Source: Thalassotalea_E sp964620605 (GTDB taxonomy: Bacteria > Pseudomonadota > Gammaproteobacteria > Enterobacterales > Alteromonadaceae). From it: 54,777 nucleotides of DNA. The translations under genes and the position numbers were made by a program. Each line of letters starts with the position of its first letter. Positions within the stretch are counted from its first letter, which is position 1. Location of the stretch: contig CAZUHQ010000011.1 in NCBI GenBank assembly GCA_964620605.1, forward strand, positions 1 through 54,777, in the 5' to 3' direction. Positions 42,626 through 51,310 of the stretch are shown piece by piece. The notes beneath the pieces were generated by a model. The model saw nothing but the letters and a program-made list of their open reading frames with translations, made no database searches and had not been told where the DNA came from.

Positions 42626-42767
42626 CCTTCTTTAGCTAGAAAGTAAGACCACTATTTATGTACATCGTTGCGTAGTTATTTTTAACTCGTTCTGTTTAAT
42701 AAGTAATAGTTACACTCTCAGCAATACCGCCTTAGGGCAAAATTACTCAATTAAATAGGATATCATT

Positions 42768-42977
42768 ATGTCTGAAACAACAACTGGTACAGTAAAGTGG
42801 TTCAATGAATCAAAAGGTTTTGGCTTTATCGAGCAAGAATCTGGTCCTGACGTATTCGCTCATTTCAGCGCAATTTCTGGCGACGGTTTCAAAACTTTAG
42901 CTGAAGGTCAAAAAGTTCAGTTTACTGTAACTCAAGGTCAAAAAGGCCCACAAGCGGAAAATATTGTCGCTTTATAA
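42768..42977 (+). CDS. Cold-shock protein, CspA family
   Basis: The 69-residue protein is a single OB fold with RNP1 (KGFGFIEQE, about residue 16) and RNP2 (DVFAHFSAI, about 28). It binds single-stranded RNA and acts as an RNA chaperone. AGGATATCATT precedes the ATG. The long leader suggests post-transcriptional control by temperature. A strong terminator ends the one-gene transcript. Which paralogue (CspA, C, D or E) it equals cannot be decided. Confidence 0.95.
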   Translation: MSETTTGTVKWFNESKGFGFIEQESGPDVFAHFSAISGDGFKTLAEGQKVQFTVTQGQKGPQAENIVAL

Positions 42978-43000
42978 TTTTCTATTACTGAAAATTATCC

Positions 43001-43030
43001 AAAAGGTAAGCTCATGAGCTTACCTTTTTT
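43001..43030 (+). terminator. Terminator after the cold-shock gene
   Basis: AAAAGGTAAGCTC and GAGCTTACCTTTT arms form a perfect palindrome with a T run. Confidence 0.93.
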
Positions 43031-43240
43031 GTTTTCGTTTTTTATTTTCTACTCCCTTCTAAAAAAGATAAATGGTTAAATTGACTAAATTATCGCTCAT
43101 TTAACCTTTCTTGTTTGTTGTTAATTAATGACTTTTCGCGTTAATCTTTTAAAATTCATTTAAATCAATAAGTTAATTTTTGGCATTGCTTTTGAATAAT
43201 GTATCAGCAACAACCGCAAATTAATTGTCAGGACTTTGCC

Positions 43241-44041
43241 ATGAAAACACTATTAGCTAGCGCAATATTATTAACAACAACCTCAACGTTTGCTCATGAT
43301 ACGCATTTTTCCTCTGATTCATGCAATGTTGATTTAAATGCTGGGTTGAGGGTAAATAAAAACTTAATTGAATTTACCAAGCATGACAAAGCACTTTATC
43401 AAATTTTGAATAATGAAACCTTAGTGGTTGATGGTAAATCAATTAGCTTAGATGGTAATCAACAAGCGTTAGTCACTGAATATGCGACCCAAATCCGCGC
43501 TGTTATTCCAGAAGTGAAAATATTAGCGTTAGACGGTATTAATTTAGCAACTGAGGGTGTTAATTTAGCATTTGATGAATTACTAGGCACAGGAAATGAT
43601 ATTGGGGCTGAATTAACGGAGCAATTAGCACTGATAAAAGGTGAAGTCGAGCAAAGATTTTCTGCGGATAATGAATTCTATATTGATGAACGTGGTGAGT
43701 TTGCTGATGAGTTTTTTGGCGAAGAATTTGAGCAGCGAATTGAAGAAATCGTTGAAGATACTATCCAAAACTCAATGGGCAGTTTATTAATAGCCGTTGG
43801 TCAGGAAATGTTGTTCTCTGGTGGTGATGCCGATGCCTTTGAAGCTCGAATGGAAAGCTTTGGCGAGCAAATTGAACATGAAATGGAATTAAGAGCCGAA
43901 GGGTTAGAACAACGTGGTGAAGCGCTTTGTTATTCTGTTTATAAAATTGACCAATTAGAGCAACAGCTACAATTGCAGATTAGTGAAATGAGCGAGTTTG
44001 ATGTCATTTCTGCTGATATTAATGAAGCAGATAAAATTTAA
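43241..44041 (+). CDS. YggN-like periplasmic protein (DUF2884)
   Basis: The 266-residue precursor has a signal peptide (STFA/HDTH, about residue 18). A domain with DSCNVDLNAGLRVNKNLIEF near residue 29 and LCYSVYKIDQLEQQLQ near the end keeps two cysteines that could pair. This fits the DUF2884/YggN family, whose function is not known. The middle is acidic and helical. The ATG at 43241 with AGGA upstream is preferred; a frame open from 43199 lacks a ribosome site and delays the signal peptide. Confidence 0.78.
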   Translation: MKTLLASAILLTTTSTFAHDTHFSSDSCNVDLNAGLRVNKNLIEFTKHDKALYQILNNETLVVDGKSISLDGNQQALVTEYATQIRAVIPEVKILALDGINLATEGVNLAFDELLGTGNDIGAELTEQLALIKGEVEQRFSADNEFYIDERGEFADEFFGEEFEQRIEEIVEDTIQNSMGSLLIAVGQEMLFSGGDADAFEARMESFGEQIEHEMELRAEGLEQRGEALCYSVYKIDQLEQQLQLQISEMSEFDVISADINEADKI

Positions 44042-44075
44042 TTTTCAATCAATTTAATTTCTCTGGGTTGATTGG

Positions 44076-44100
44076 GGGTACCGTTTAGGTACCCTTTTTT
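44076..44100 (+). terminator. Terminator after the YggN-like gene
   Basis: GGGTACC and GGTACCC pair around a five-base loop and are followed by six T residues. Confidence 0.88.
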
Positions 44101-44152
44101 ATTAGTGAAGCTTCATTTATAATTGCTTTCCTTTTGCCTATTCTGTCTTTTT

Positions 44153-44893
44153 ATGCACGCCGTCCATCAGCTATATCAATATCGCAAGAGTTTATCGACC
44201 ACAGTCTATCAATCTCGTGGGCATAAGGTTAATCGTTGTGAGTGTTGTCGTTTGGCGAAAGAAAACTGTTTATGTCAGCAAGCACAATTATTAGATAGTC
44301 AGGCGGCATTTTTACTGCTGATGTATGATACTGAAGTGTTAAAGCCCAGTAACACCGGTAAACTGATTGCAGATCTTATTCCTGATACTTATGCATTCTT
44401 GTGGTCAAGAACTGATATAGAGCAGGCGTTGATTGAGGTGATCAACGATAAACGCTATCAGCCTTATATTGTTTTTCCAGCAGAATATGCAATGCCGGAG
44501 CAAGCAGTATTTCATCAAGCGATGGAAATTGCAGATAAAAAGCGTCCTTTATTTATTTTACTTGATGGCAGCTGGCGAGAAGCAAAAAAAATGTTTCGTA
44601 AAAGCCCTTATTTACAAGGCATACCTGTGTTATCAATCGATCCGCAGGTTTTAATAAACTCGGATTACTTACCAAAATATCAAATTAGAAATGCTGTCAA
44701 GAGTCATCAGTTGGCCACTGCTGAGGTAGCGGCTTTAGTGCTAAATGTGTTAGGTGAATCGCATAATGCGGCGATATTGGATAGCTGGTTTGATTATTAT
44801 AATTATCAGTATCAGCGTAGCGTTTGTCAGCCAAATAAAGGTGATGCTTCTGCACAACTACGCTATCGGCAGTTAATTACTATGGATAAATGA
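44153..44893 (+). CDS. tapT: DTW-domain tRNA-uridine aminocarboxypropyltransferase (TapT/YfiP family)
   Basis: Members add the 3-amino-3-carboxypropyl group of S-adenosylmethionine to a tRNA uridine (acp3U47 in E. coli). The 246-residue protein has the N-terminal cysteine motif RCECCRLAKENCLCQ near residue 28, PSNTGKLIADLIPD near 65 and the DTW-like LLDGSWREAKKMFRKSPYL near 142 (Ser in place of Thr). RNAVKSHQLATAEVAAL follows near 180. The ATG at 44153 is taken as start; a TTG at 44123 would add ten residues. Assignment to TapT rather than another DTW clan member is probable. Confidence 0.83.
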   Translation: MHAVHQLYQYRKSLSTTVYQSRGHKVNRCECCRLAKENCLCQQAQLLDSQAAFLLLMYDTEVLKPSNTGKLIADLIPDTYAFLWSRTDIEQALIEVINDKRYQPYIVFPAEYAMPEQAVFHQAMEIADKKRPLFILLDGSWREAKKMFRKSPYLQGIPVLSIDPQVLINSDYLPKYQIRNAVKSHQLATAEVAALVLNVLGESHNAAILDSWFDYYNYQYQRSVCQPNKGDASAQLRYRQLITMDK

Positions 44894-44926
44894 AAGTTAC
44901 CGCTTTGTTTAATAAGTTCTAAGTAT

Positions 44927-44955
44927 AAAAAAACGACCTAAGTGGTCGTTTTTTT
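44927..44955. terminator. Bidirectional terminator between tapT and the PEP-CTERM gene
   Basis: AAAAAAACGACC and GGTCGTTTTTTT pair around a short loop. A and T runs on the two sides serve both convergent genes. Confidence 0.9.
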
Positions 44956-44970
44956 ATGAATGCTGTGATA

Positions 44971-45819
44971 TTAGTGTTGCTGCTTTTTTCGATATGCTAT
45001 GCCAGCCATACCTAATAACATTAACAGTAAGGTTTGAGGCTCTGGTACCGGTGTACTATTATCAGGGCTGTCTACTGATACTAACCCTTCAATAATATCG
45101 TTAGCACAGCTCATCGCCCAACGAAAAGCAATTTGGTTGGCACTTGCTAAAGCGGTGCCAGCAACATCAAAGCTAAATGAAATTGTACCATACCATGAAC
45201 CATCGGTTTCAAGATACCCTTCATTTTGCCAGCCATTATTGCTAGATGATCTATAGTGGGTGTTGTAATTACCATTTTTTAAGAAAACCGCCTGATTTGC
45301 TCTGTGGCCTTGATTGCGATTTGATATGGCTAAATCATTTCTAGAAAAACCACTGACAAGCTTGCCATCACCACTACCGCCAACATTATTTTTGTTTCCA
45401 TAGCCATAGATATTATCTCTATCATCATTATCTATGGTGTAGGCGTAGTTCCAGTTTGTGCCTGTATTGTTATTTCTTTTCGAGTAGCGATCATTTTCGA
45501 AGTTATTCCCGGAATTGTTAGGATTCCATGGCGTACCATTTGCACCTATCTCAGTTGACATAAATAAATCACCTAATACTATGCCACTTCGACCTATATC
45601 GTTATAAAATGAAGTAATAATGTCTACTGTCATTAATGTGCCGGTTCGGGTTACCACCATGCGGTCAATATCCCAATGGTTATTTTGTCCTTTGACATCA
45701 TAGTCGTAGCCAGCTCCAATATAATTATCGGTAATCTCTGTTGCTGGGATATTTGCCGCACTAGCAGACAAACAGGATAAAGATAAGCTTGTTAGGGCAA
45801 TCCATTTTAAACACTTCAT
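44971..45819 (-). CDS. PEP-CTERM sorting-signal exported protein
   Basis: The 282-residue precursor has a signal peptide (ASA/ANIP, about residue 22). An Asn- and Gly-rich body follows, then WAMSCANDIIEGLVS near residue 238 and the C-terminal signal PVPEPQTLLLMLLGMAGIAY, ending in basic residues. Exosortases cleave such tails and pass the proteins to the cell surface or matrix. The body is low in complexity and no enzymatic motif is seen. It probably works in an extracellular polymer or biofilm matrix (inference). It is divergent from the PrsT-type gene, a common pairing. AAGG precedes the start. Confidence 0.87.
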   Translation of the reverse strand: MKCLKWIALTSLSLSCLSASAANIPATEITDNYIGAGYDYDVKGQNNHWDIDRMVVTRTGTLMTVDIITSFYNDIGRSGIVLGDLFMSTEIGANGTPWNPNNSGNNFENDRYSKRNNNTGTNWNYAYTIDNDDRDNIYGYGNKNNVGGSGDGKLVSGFSRNDLAISNRNQGHRANQAVFLKNGNYNTHYRSSSNNGWQNEGYLETDGSWYGTISFSFDVAGTALASANQIAFRWAMSCANDIIEGLVSVDSPDNSTPVPEPQTLLLMLLGMAGIAYRKKQQH

Positions 45820-46089
45820 ACTAGATACCTTAGTTTAGTTAATGCTTATAAATACTATAATGTTAAATAAAGCAAAATCTAGGCCGAAAATAATAAATGC
45901 TTACATTTCAATTTATTACACGTTTTTTTGCTTTTTTCATGGTGTTAACGCAATCTTAAACGCTAAAGCTGTAAAAAATGCTGACAAAGGTTATTTATTT
46001 GCTGTTAGCGTGGGGATTATCATATCATAGTTTATAAATAATACCTAAGCTGCGATTGTTAGTTTAACTTAAAAGAAGAACCGTGATAA

Positions 46090-48879
46090 ATGAAAATTCA
46101 AACCTTATTGTTAACAGCAAGTGTACTGATATCAGGGCAGGCTTATTCTGCTCAGTCAACAAATGCTCCCTATGAAGATGCGTTGAAAAGTTTTTATATG
46201 GAAGACTTAAACGCTGCGGTGATCTATCTTAAAAATGCGTTAAAAAATAACCCCAATCATTTACCTTCACGAATTCTAATGGCAGAAATTTTAATTGCTC
46301 AAGGGGATGGGGCTGGCGCTGAAATACAATTAGAGTTTGCTGAGCAAGGGCAAGCTGATAATAAAAAGGTATTACCTTTGTTGCTGGAAGCGTATTTATT
46401 ACAAAGCAAGTTTGATTTAGTCATCGAAAAAGCTATTCCTATGATGGGTAGTCCAAAATTATCGAGTAAAATTTTAGTACTTAAAGGCCGCGCGTTATTT
46501 GGTAAAAATAATTTATTACTGGCATTGGCAGAATATAAAAATGCGTTCGAGTTAAATAATAAAAATGCAGATGCAGTGCTTGGTATGGCGCAAATTGCCT
46601 ATAAGCGAAATCAATATGACGAAGCGCTTGATTTTATTAACCAAACTTTAACTCTTGCACCATTAAACACTAACGCCTTTCAAATGAAAGCAAGTATTTA
46701 TCAAATAAAAGGTGATGTAGTCGCTGCTGAGCAAGCAATTACAGAAGCAATTCATTTAAATCCCAAACATTTCCCCGCATTGTTAACTCGTGCTGGTATT
46801 TATATCGAGCAGCAGCAGTTTTCACAGGCGTTAACCGATGTTGAAGTGATCCTTACTGATATTCCCAATGAGCCAAGAGCCAATTACTTAAAGGCGGTTG
46901 CTACACGAGCATTGGGCATGGATAAGGAATTTAGTAAAACAGCTTCACATCTTGATGTAGTGCTAACCGGTATGCCAGATGATGTAATGAAAGCTAATCC
47001 TATTTACTATTATTTAGCAGGCTTAGTGAACTTTAATCAGGGGGAATACCTTAAGGCTAACGAGGATTTGCGTGATTATATTGAGATAGTCGCAGATGAT
47101 GTGCGGGCATTAAAGTTACTGGCTAAAACAGAAATCGCACTTAACGAATATTTTTCGGCGAAAAATGATCTGATCAAGGCTCGCTTGTTAAGCCCTGATG
47201 ATATCGAAACCTGGGCACTATTAGGGCAGGCCTATCACTTAACCGGGGAAGTTGAAAAAGCCTTGTTATATTATAAGGATGTGGTCAAAGCCTTGCCAGA
47301 TTCTGCCAATGCGCTGGCTGATCTGGCTCAGCTAGAGCAAGATATGGGGCAGCTTAAAGAAGCGATTAAGCATTTTACACAAGCAAGAAAACTTGCTCCG
47401 AAAAATGCCGGTATAGCCTTAGCGCTTGCCTATAGTTATCAATTAGCAAAGCAGCCACAAGCTGCGCTGGAGATTATTGACCAGTTAATCACTCAGGATG
47501 ATAGCAACAGCTACCTTTATCAGCAGCGCGGTATTTTACTAGGGCTGACTGAGCAGCATAAAAAAGCTAAACAAAGCTTTGAGCAGGCTTATCAACTTAA
47601 TAACAATAATATTGAAGCTTTGGTTCATTTAGCGCGCATTGATATGCTTGAAGGCAATAGTCAAAGTGCCAGAGCTCGGCTGGAACAAAAACTAGCTAGT
47701 GAACCCGATCATCCTATGCTCTTGGTGGAGCTTGGAAATACCTATCAAAAGCAAAGCGAAATTAAGCAAGCGAAAAGTTATTATGAAAAAGCTTATGACT
47801 TAAATCGAGATAGTAGCTTGGCGGTCACTAAAGTATTAGAAGTTTATGCCGCAGAGCAAAATTTTGCTAATGCCATTGAAATTGCAAGTGAATTTTTATC
47901 AAGACACAATGCAGATGGTCAGTTACACCTCAAATTAGCTGAATTTTATCTGGCAGATAAACAATTTGAGCGCGCGATGAATAGCTATCAGCTCGCAGTG
48001 AAACATTCAGCCAATAAATCTGCAAGCTTAATGACGATGGCGCGCGGGCAGTTGCAAATGAGAGATCGCCCCGGTGCTGTTAGTAGTTTACAAAAAGCGA
48101 TAGCCTGGAATGAGCAAGCGCTTGAGGCTTATTTTAGTTTGATTGATATTTTTACTGAAAGTAAAAATGAGCAACAAGCTTTTAAAGTCATTGAGCAACT
48201 CTCTGAAAAGCTTAAATTTCCTGCATTGATACAGGCATTAAAAGCCGATGTTTATCTAAATGTTGGTAAGTATCAAGAGGCTGAAAAGCTGTACCAGCAG
48301 TCGCTGGCATTAGATAACTCGCAAAAAGCGACCTTAGGATTGTCGCAGACCTATGTTAAACAGCATAAGTTATCAGAAGCGATAGCTTTGTTAACGAAGT
48401 GGCATCATCAGCAACCACAAAACGTGGTGATGGCGATTGCCTTGGCAGATAATTTGATTGCAGCCGAGCAATTTGAGCAGGCAGCGACCTTATATCAGCA
48501 GCAGCTGCAAACCAGCGGCTCACTTCCCGTGCTGTTAAACAATGCCGCGCAGGTCAATATTTTACTGAGCAAACATCAACTGGCGCTACAATATGCGGAG
48601 CAAGCATATGCTCGTGTTCCCGGTAATGTCGCAATTATGGATACCATGGCGTGGGCCTTAACCAATAATAATCAACCGGAAAAAGCGTTGGCGATTTATC
48701 GAGAAGCATTGGTGATTGAGTCGGACAATGCCGAGATCAAATATCACCTAGCAGTGAACCTGGTAATGCTGGAGCGTAAAATGGAAGCAGTGCGCTATTT
48801 AAAAGAGGCGATTGAATCTGCGCAGCAGTTTACCGAATTAAAAGCGGCTGAGCAGTTGTTAGCCAAACTATTGTCTTAA
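46090..48879 (+). CDS. prsT: TPR-repeat protein of the PEP-CTERM/exosortase system, PrsT type
   Basis: The 929-residue protein has a signal peptide (AYSA/QST), then more than twenty tetratricopeptide repeats filling nearly the whole length. It opens YEDALKSFYMEDLNAAVIYL, a segment typical of PrsT proteins (TIGR02917) that accompany exosortases. PrsT proteins are usually lipoproteins. Here the signal region (LISGQAYSAQST) has no lipobox cysteine, so this one may be periplasmic and soluble. It may scaffold polysaccharide export or the sorting machinery. Exosortase and polysaccharide genes are not in the window. Confidence 0.85.
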   Translation: MKIQTLLLTASVLISGQAYSAQSTNAPYEDALKSFYMEDLNAAVIYLKNALKNNPNHLPSRILMAEILIAQGDGAGAEIQLEFAEQGQADNKKVLPLLLEAYLLQSKFDLVIEKAIPMMGSPKLSSKILVLKGRALFGKNNLLLALAEYKNAFELNNKNADAVLGMAQIAYKRNQYDEALDFINQTLTLAPLNTNAFQMKASIYQIKGDVVAAEQAITEAIHLNPKHFPALLTRAGIYIEQQQFSQALTDVEVILTDIPNEPRANYLKAVATRALGMDKEFSKTASHLDVVLTGMPDDVMKANPIYYYLAGLVNFNQGEYLKANEDLRDYIEIVADDVRALKLLAKTEIALNEYFSAKNDLIKARLLSPDDIETWALLGQAYHLTGEVEKALLYYKDVVKALPDSANALADLAQLEQDMGQLKEAIKHFTQARKLAPKNAGIALALAYSYQLAKQPQAALEIIDQLITQDDSNSYLYQQRGILLGLTEQHKKAKQSFEQAYQLNNNNIEALVHLARIDMLEGNSQSARARLEQKLASEPDHPMLLVELGNTYQKQSEIKQAKSYYEKAYDLNRDSSLAVTKVLEVYAAEQNFANAIEIASEFLSRHNADGQLHLKLAEFYLADKQFERAMNSYQLAVKHSANKSASLMTMARGQLQMRDRPGAVSSLQKAIAWNEQALEAYFSLIDIFTESKNEQQAFKVIEQLSEKLKFPALIQALKADVYLNVGKYQEAEKLYQQSLALDNSQKATLGLSQTYVKQHKLSEAIALLTKWHHQQPQNVVMAIALADNLIAAEQFEQAATLYQQQLQTSGSLPVLLNNAAQVNILLSKHQLALQYAEQAYARVPGNVAIMDTMAWALTNNNQPEKALAIYREALVIESDNAEIKYHLAVNLVMLERKMEAVRYLKEAIESAQQFTELKAAEQLLAKLLS

Positions 48880-48888
48880 AAAAGCATG

Positions 48889-48926
48889 AATCAAAGCTGG
48901 CTAAATAAAAATAGCCAGCTTTGATT
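48889..48926. terminator. Hairpin between the PrsT-type gene and the peptidase gene
   Basis: AATCAAAGCTGGCTA and TAGCCAGCTTTGATT form a perfect 15-base stem between convergent genes. Rightward it has no T run. Leftward it leads into a T-rich stretch further on, so it may act mainly as a shared 3' barrier. Confidence 0.75.
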
Positions 48927-48930
48927 GAAG

Positions 48931-50586
48931 TTAAAGTCCTAATACTTTTTTACCTTGTTTAAAGGTAATGTCTACCGGGATACCGGCACTTTCTAAGCGC
49001 GCTAAATCATTAGCAAGTTCCTGGTGGATAACACCACTTTCTTTGACTAGTTTATCCACCCCCTGATAATCGCCATTGCCTTGAATTTCGAGGATTAATG
49101 CCGAAAGGCTATCGATGGCCTTGGTCATTTTGTCCATATTAACGCTATATTCTCCCTGCTCATTACGGCTAAACGCCCCTTGCTCGGCAAAGTAGTTAAA
49201 GCGAACCATATTAGCCTTACCATGAGCAGAACTGGCACCAAAGCGCACTGAGCGGAAAATTCCGGCTAAAAACGTGGTGTAGTAATCTTCCAGTTGACCT
49301 TCAGTAATCGCGCCTTTTTTTAATAGTTGGCGTATCATATATAAGCCTAAAATATCTGCTTTACCTTCTTCTAATGCTGAAGCGTGTTCTTTTAATGCCT
49401 GGCGTACCGTGCCCTTGCTATTAATGGTATTTTTGATCCCTAAGCCATGTGCCACTTCATGAAACATGGTATTAGCAAAAAAAGCCGTGAAAGTGATGTG
49501 CTTTCTCTGCTCAGGTACGATCAACTCGTTGGCAATCGGTAGTAAAATGTTGTCAAACTTTGCCTGCATGGCGTTTTTCAGTTGTAAGCGCCTTGTACCT
49601 TTTTTCAGTTGTACTTCTTCGTCATTTGGTAAGTTAATGGCGATGGTTTTACTACCCGCATTTGAGTGACCCGCGTAGTAAATAACGTCATAAGCGTTAA
49701 GGTCAGCATCTGAACCTGGGGTTTCCGCTTTGTATTTTTTGCTTACTGGTAAGCCTTTTTGCAGTTCAGGCAAATAGGCCGCGTATTTGGCCAACTTCTC
49801 ACTCCACGCCATGTCTTTAACTAGCACATAAGATTCAAACGCTGCTCGATAGCCGTATAGCTGATCTTCATAGGTTTCAATAGGTCCGATAACCACATCA
49901 ATAGGGTTGTTTTTCATGTCCATCCAGGCAAAATCAGATGGCTGGTAGTTATCGGTGCGCAGCGCTTCGGCGCGCATGGTTAAGTAATTGGCAAATTCTT
50001 TGTCGTCGGCAAAAGTTGCGGCTTTCTCTAATATTACTGCAATACGGTTTAGCTCTTCGCTGTAGGCTTCAGAATAGGCAATACTGGTTAATTGTCCGTT
50101 TTTCCCGCGTCTGACTAATGAATATAGACCTTTTTTATCGGAAAAATCGGCACTCTCAAACTCTTCCTTGGTCATATCATGAGGATAAAACTCTGCGCCG
50201 AGCGTTTTTTCTTGAATGCCTTTAAAAAACGCCTTGTCGCCGTCTAATCTGTCCCACGGACCATAATTAATTTCGGCAAATTTTCTAACTTTTTCATCTT
50301 TGATCGCAGAAAGAAATGCTGTTTTATCTGTGCCAAACGCTTGTTGCCAGAATAAACCATCAACGATATCAGATGCTTCGATTAATAAGGCTAACATTTT
50401 TTTCTGATTGTCAGATAAATGGGAAAGATCCGTGGTTAAAGCGACAGGCGTATAAATGTTTAAACGGCTTTGATAGCTTTCAATAAGATCGGGTGATTGT
50501 TGGCTAATGTTCTTGGTTTCTTGGTTACAGCCTGTGAGTGCGGCTGTTGCCACTAAAATAGCTGAGGCAAGTAGTGAAATTTTCAT
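48931..50586 (-). CDS. M49-like zinc peptidase lipoprotein (dipeptidyl-peptidase III related)
   Basis: The 551-residue precursor has a lipobox LTGC (Cys20), so it is lipid-anchored after export. The active site reads HEVAHGLG (His376, Glu377, His380) with EEGKAD about 30 residues later, giving a zinc site with a downstream Glu. The general plan resembles bacterial relatives of peptidase family M49. Classic DPP III has the longer HELLGH and ECRAE pair, so activity on dipeptides is inferred only. It could process peptides at the envelope. The ATG has AAGG upstream. Confidence 0.78.
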   Translation of the reverse strand: MKISLLASAILVATAALTGCNQETKNISQQSPDLIESYQSRLNIYTPVALTTDLSHLSDNQKKMLALLIEASDIVDGLFWQQAFGTDKTAFLSAIKDEKVRKFAEINYGPWDRLDGDKAFFKGIQEKTLGAEFYPHDMTKEEFESADFSDKKGLYSLVRRGKNGQLTSIAYSEAYSEELNRIAVILEKAATFADDKEFANYLTMRAEALRTDNYQPSDFAWMDMKNNPIDVVIGPIETYEDQLYGYRAAFESYVLVKDMAWSEKLAKYAAYLPELQKGLPVSKKYKAETPGSDADLNAYDVIYYAGHSNAGSKTIAINLPNDEEVQLKKGTRRLQLKNAMQAKFDNILLPIANELIVPEQRKHITFTAFFANTMFHEVAHGLGIKNTINSKGTVRQALKEHASALEEGKADILGLYMIRQLLKKGAITEGQLEDYYTTFLAGIFRSVRFGASSAHGKANMVRFNYFAEQGAFSRNEQGEYSVNMDKMTKAIDSLSALILEIQGNGDYQGVDKLVKESGVIHQELANDLARLESAGIPVDITFKQGKKVLGL

Positions 50587-50746
50587 CAGTATTGAACCTT
50601 GTTGTAATTATAGCTTGTACCAATTGAATTAAATATTTATTTCACTTGGTATTAGGACGCTCTAGAGACTAGAAAAAAATGCTGGACTTGGCAACTGTAG
50701 AGTGAGATTAATTCTGTGAATATTGATTAAGATAAAAATCAGGCAT

Positions 50747-50772
50747 AAAAAAACCGGCAAATGCCGGTTTTT
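50747..50772 (-). terminator. Terminator after rpsT
   Basis: Leftward arms AAAAACCGGCA and TGCCGGTTTTT form a stem ending in a T run. The plus-strand A tract starts at 50747. Confidence 0.92.
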
Positions 50773-50795
50773 ACTACAATTGATTCAACAAAAAA

Positions 50796-51056
50796 TTAAA
50801 GCGCTTTGATTGCAGCATTTAAACGGCTTTTGCTACGTGCCGCTTTGTTTTTGTGAATAAGACCTTTACTTGCGTAACGATCAAGAATTGGTGTTACAGC
50901 TGCAAACTCAGTAGTTGCAGTTTCTTTATCACCGGCTTCAATTGCAGCGGATACTTTCTTTAATAAGGTGCGCATCATTGAGCGGCGGCTTGCATTATGT
51001 TGACGGCGTTTTTCTGATTGTAACGCGCGTTTCTTAGCTTGCTTTGAGTTAGCCAA
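50796..51056 (-). CDS. rpsT: 30S ribosomal protein S20
   Basis: S20 is a small basic protein at the bottom of the 30S body. The 86-residue product begins ANSKQAKKRALQSEKRRQHN and ends SRLNAAIKAL, both diagnostic, and length equals E. coli S20. The start codon is TTG with AGGAG six bases upstream. E. coli rpsT also uses UUG, where the weak start takes part in autoregulation. It is divergent from murJ, as in most relatives. Confidence 0.98.
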   Translation of the reverse strand: MANSKQAKKRALQSEKRRQHNASRRSMMRTLLKKVSAAIEAGDKETATTEFAAVTPILDRYASKGLIHKNKAARSKSRLNAAIKAL

Positions 51057-51095
51057 GGTGAACTCCTAAAATGAATTTATATAGCTTAAATTTAA

Positions 51096-51132
51096 GGCGA
51101 CGAAATATGCCTTTTTTTCTCTGAATTGTCAA
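51096..51132 (-). promoter_or_regulatory. rpsT promoter with GC-rich discriminator
   Basis: Leftward TTGACA (51127-51132), 17 bases, CATATT (51104-51109), then CGTCGCC (51096-51102). The GC-rich discriminator fits stringent control of a ribosomal protein. Confidence 0.72.
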
Positions 51133-51234
51133 ATATTTTCGCTGCATTATTTCAAATTTTCCCTGTGTTTGGCTAATTTCTATCAACCGGGTTACTCATG
51201 GGCGCGGTAATTCTGTGATATGCCGATTATTCAC

Positions 51235-51264
51235 TTGTTAATTAATAGCTGTTCGCCGCATAAT
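51235..51264 (+). promoter_or_regulatory. Candidate murJ promoter
   Basis: TTGTTA (51235-51240), 18 bases, CATAAT (51259-51264), about 45 bases before the murJ start. Confidence 0.55.
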
Positions 51265-51310
51265 GAACGGCTAAGCAAAGTGTTGAGTAATAAGCAATTA
51301 AGGAACCCCA

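Noticed and set aside
45842..46030. A 62-codon rightward frame between the PEP-CTERM and PrsT-type genes
   Set aside because: AT-rich, no Shine-Dalgarno, no recognisable motif, and it fills the divergent promoter region.
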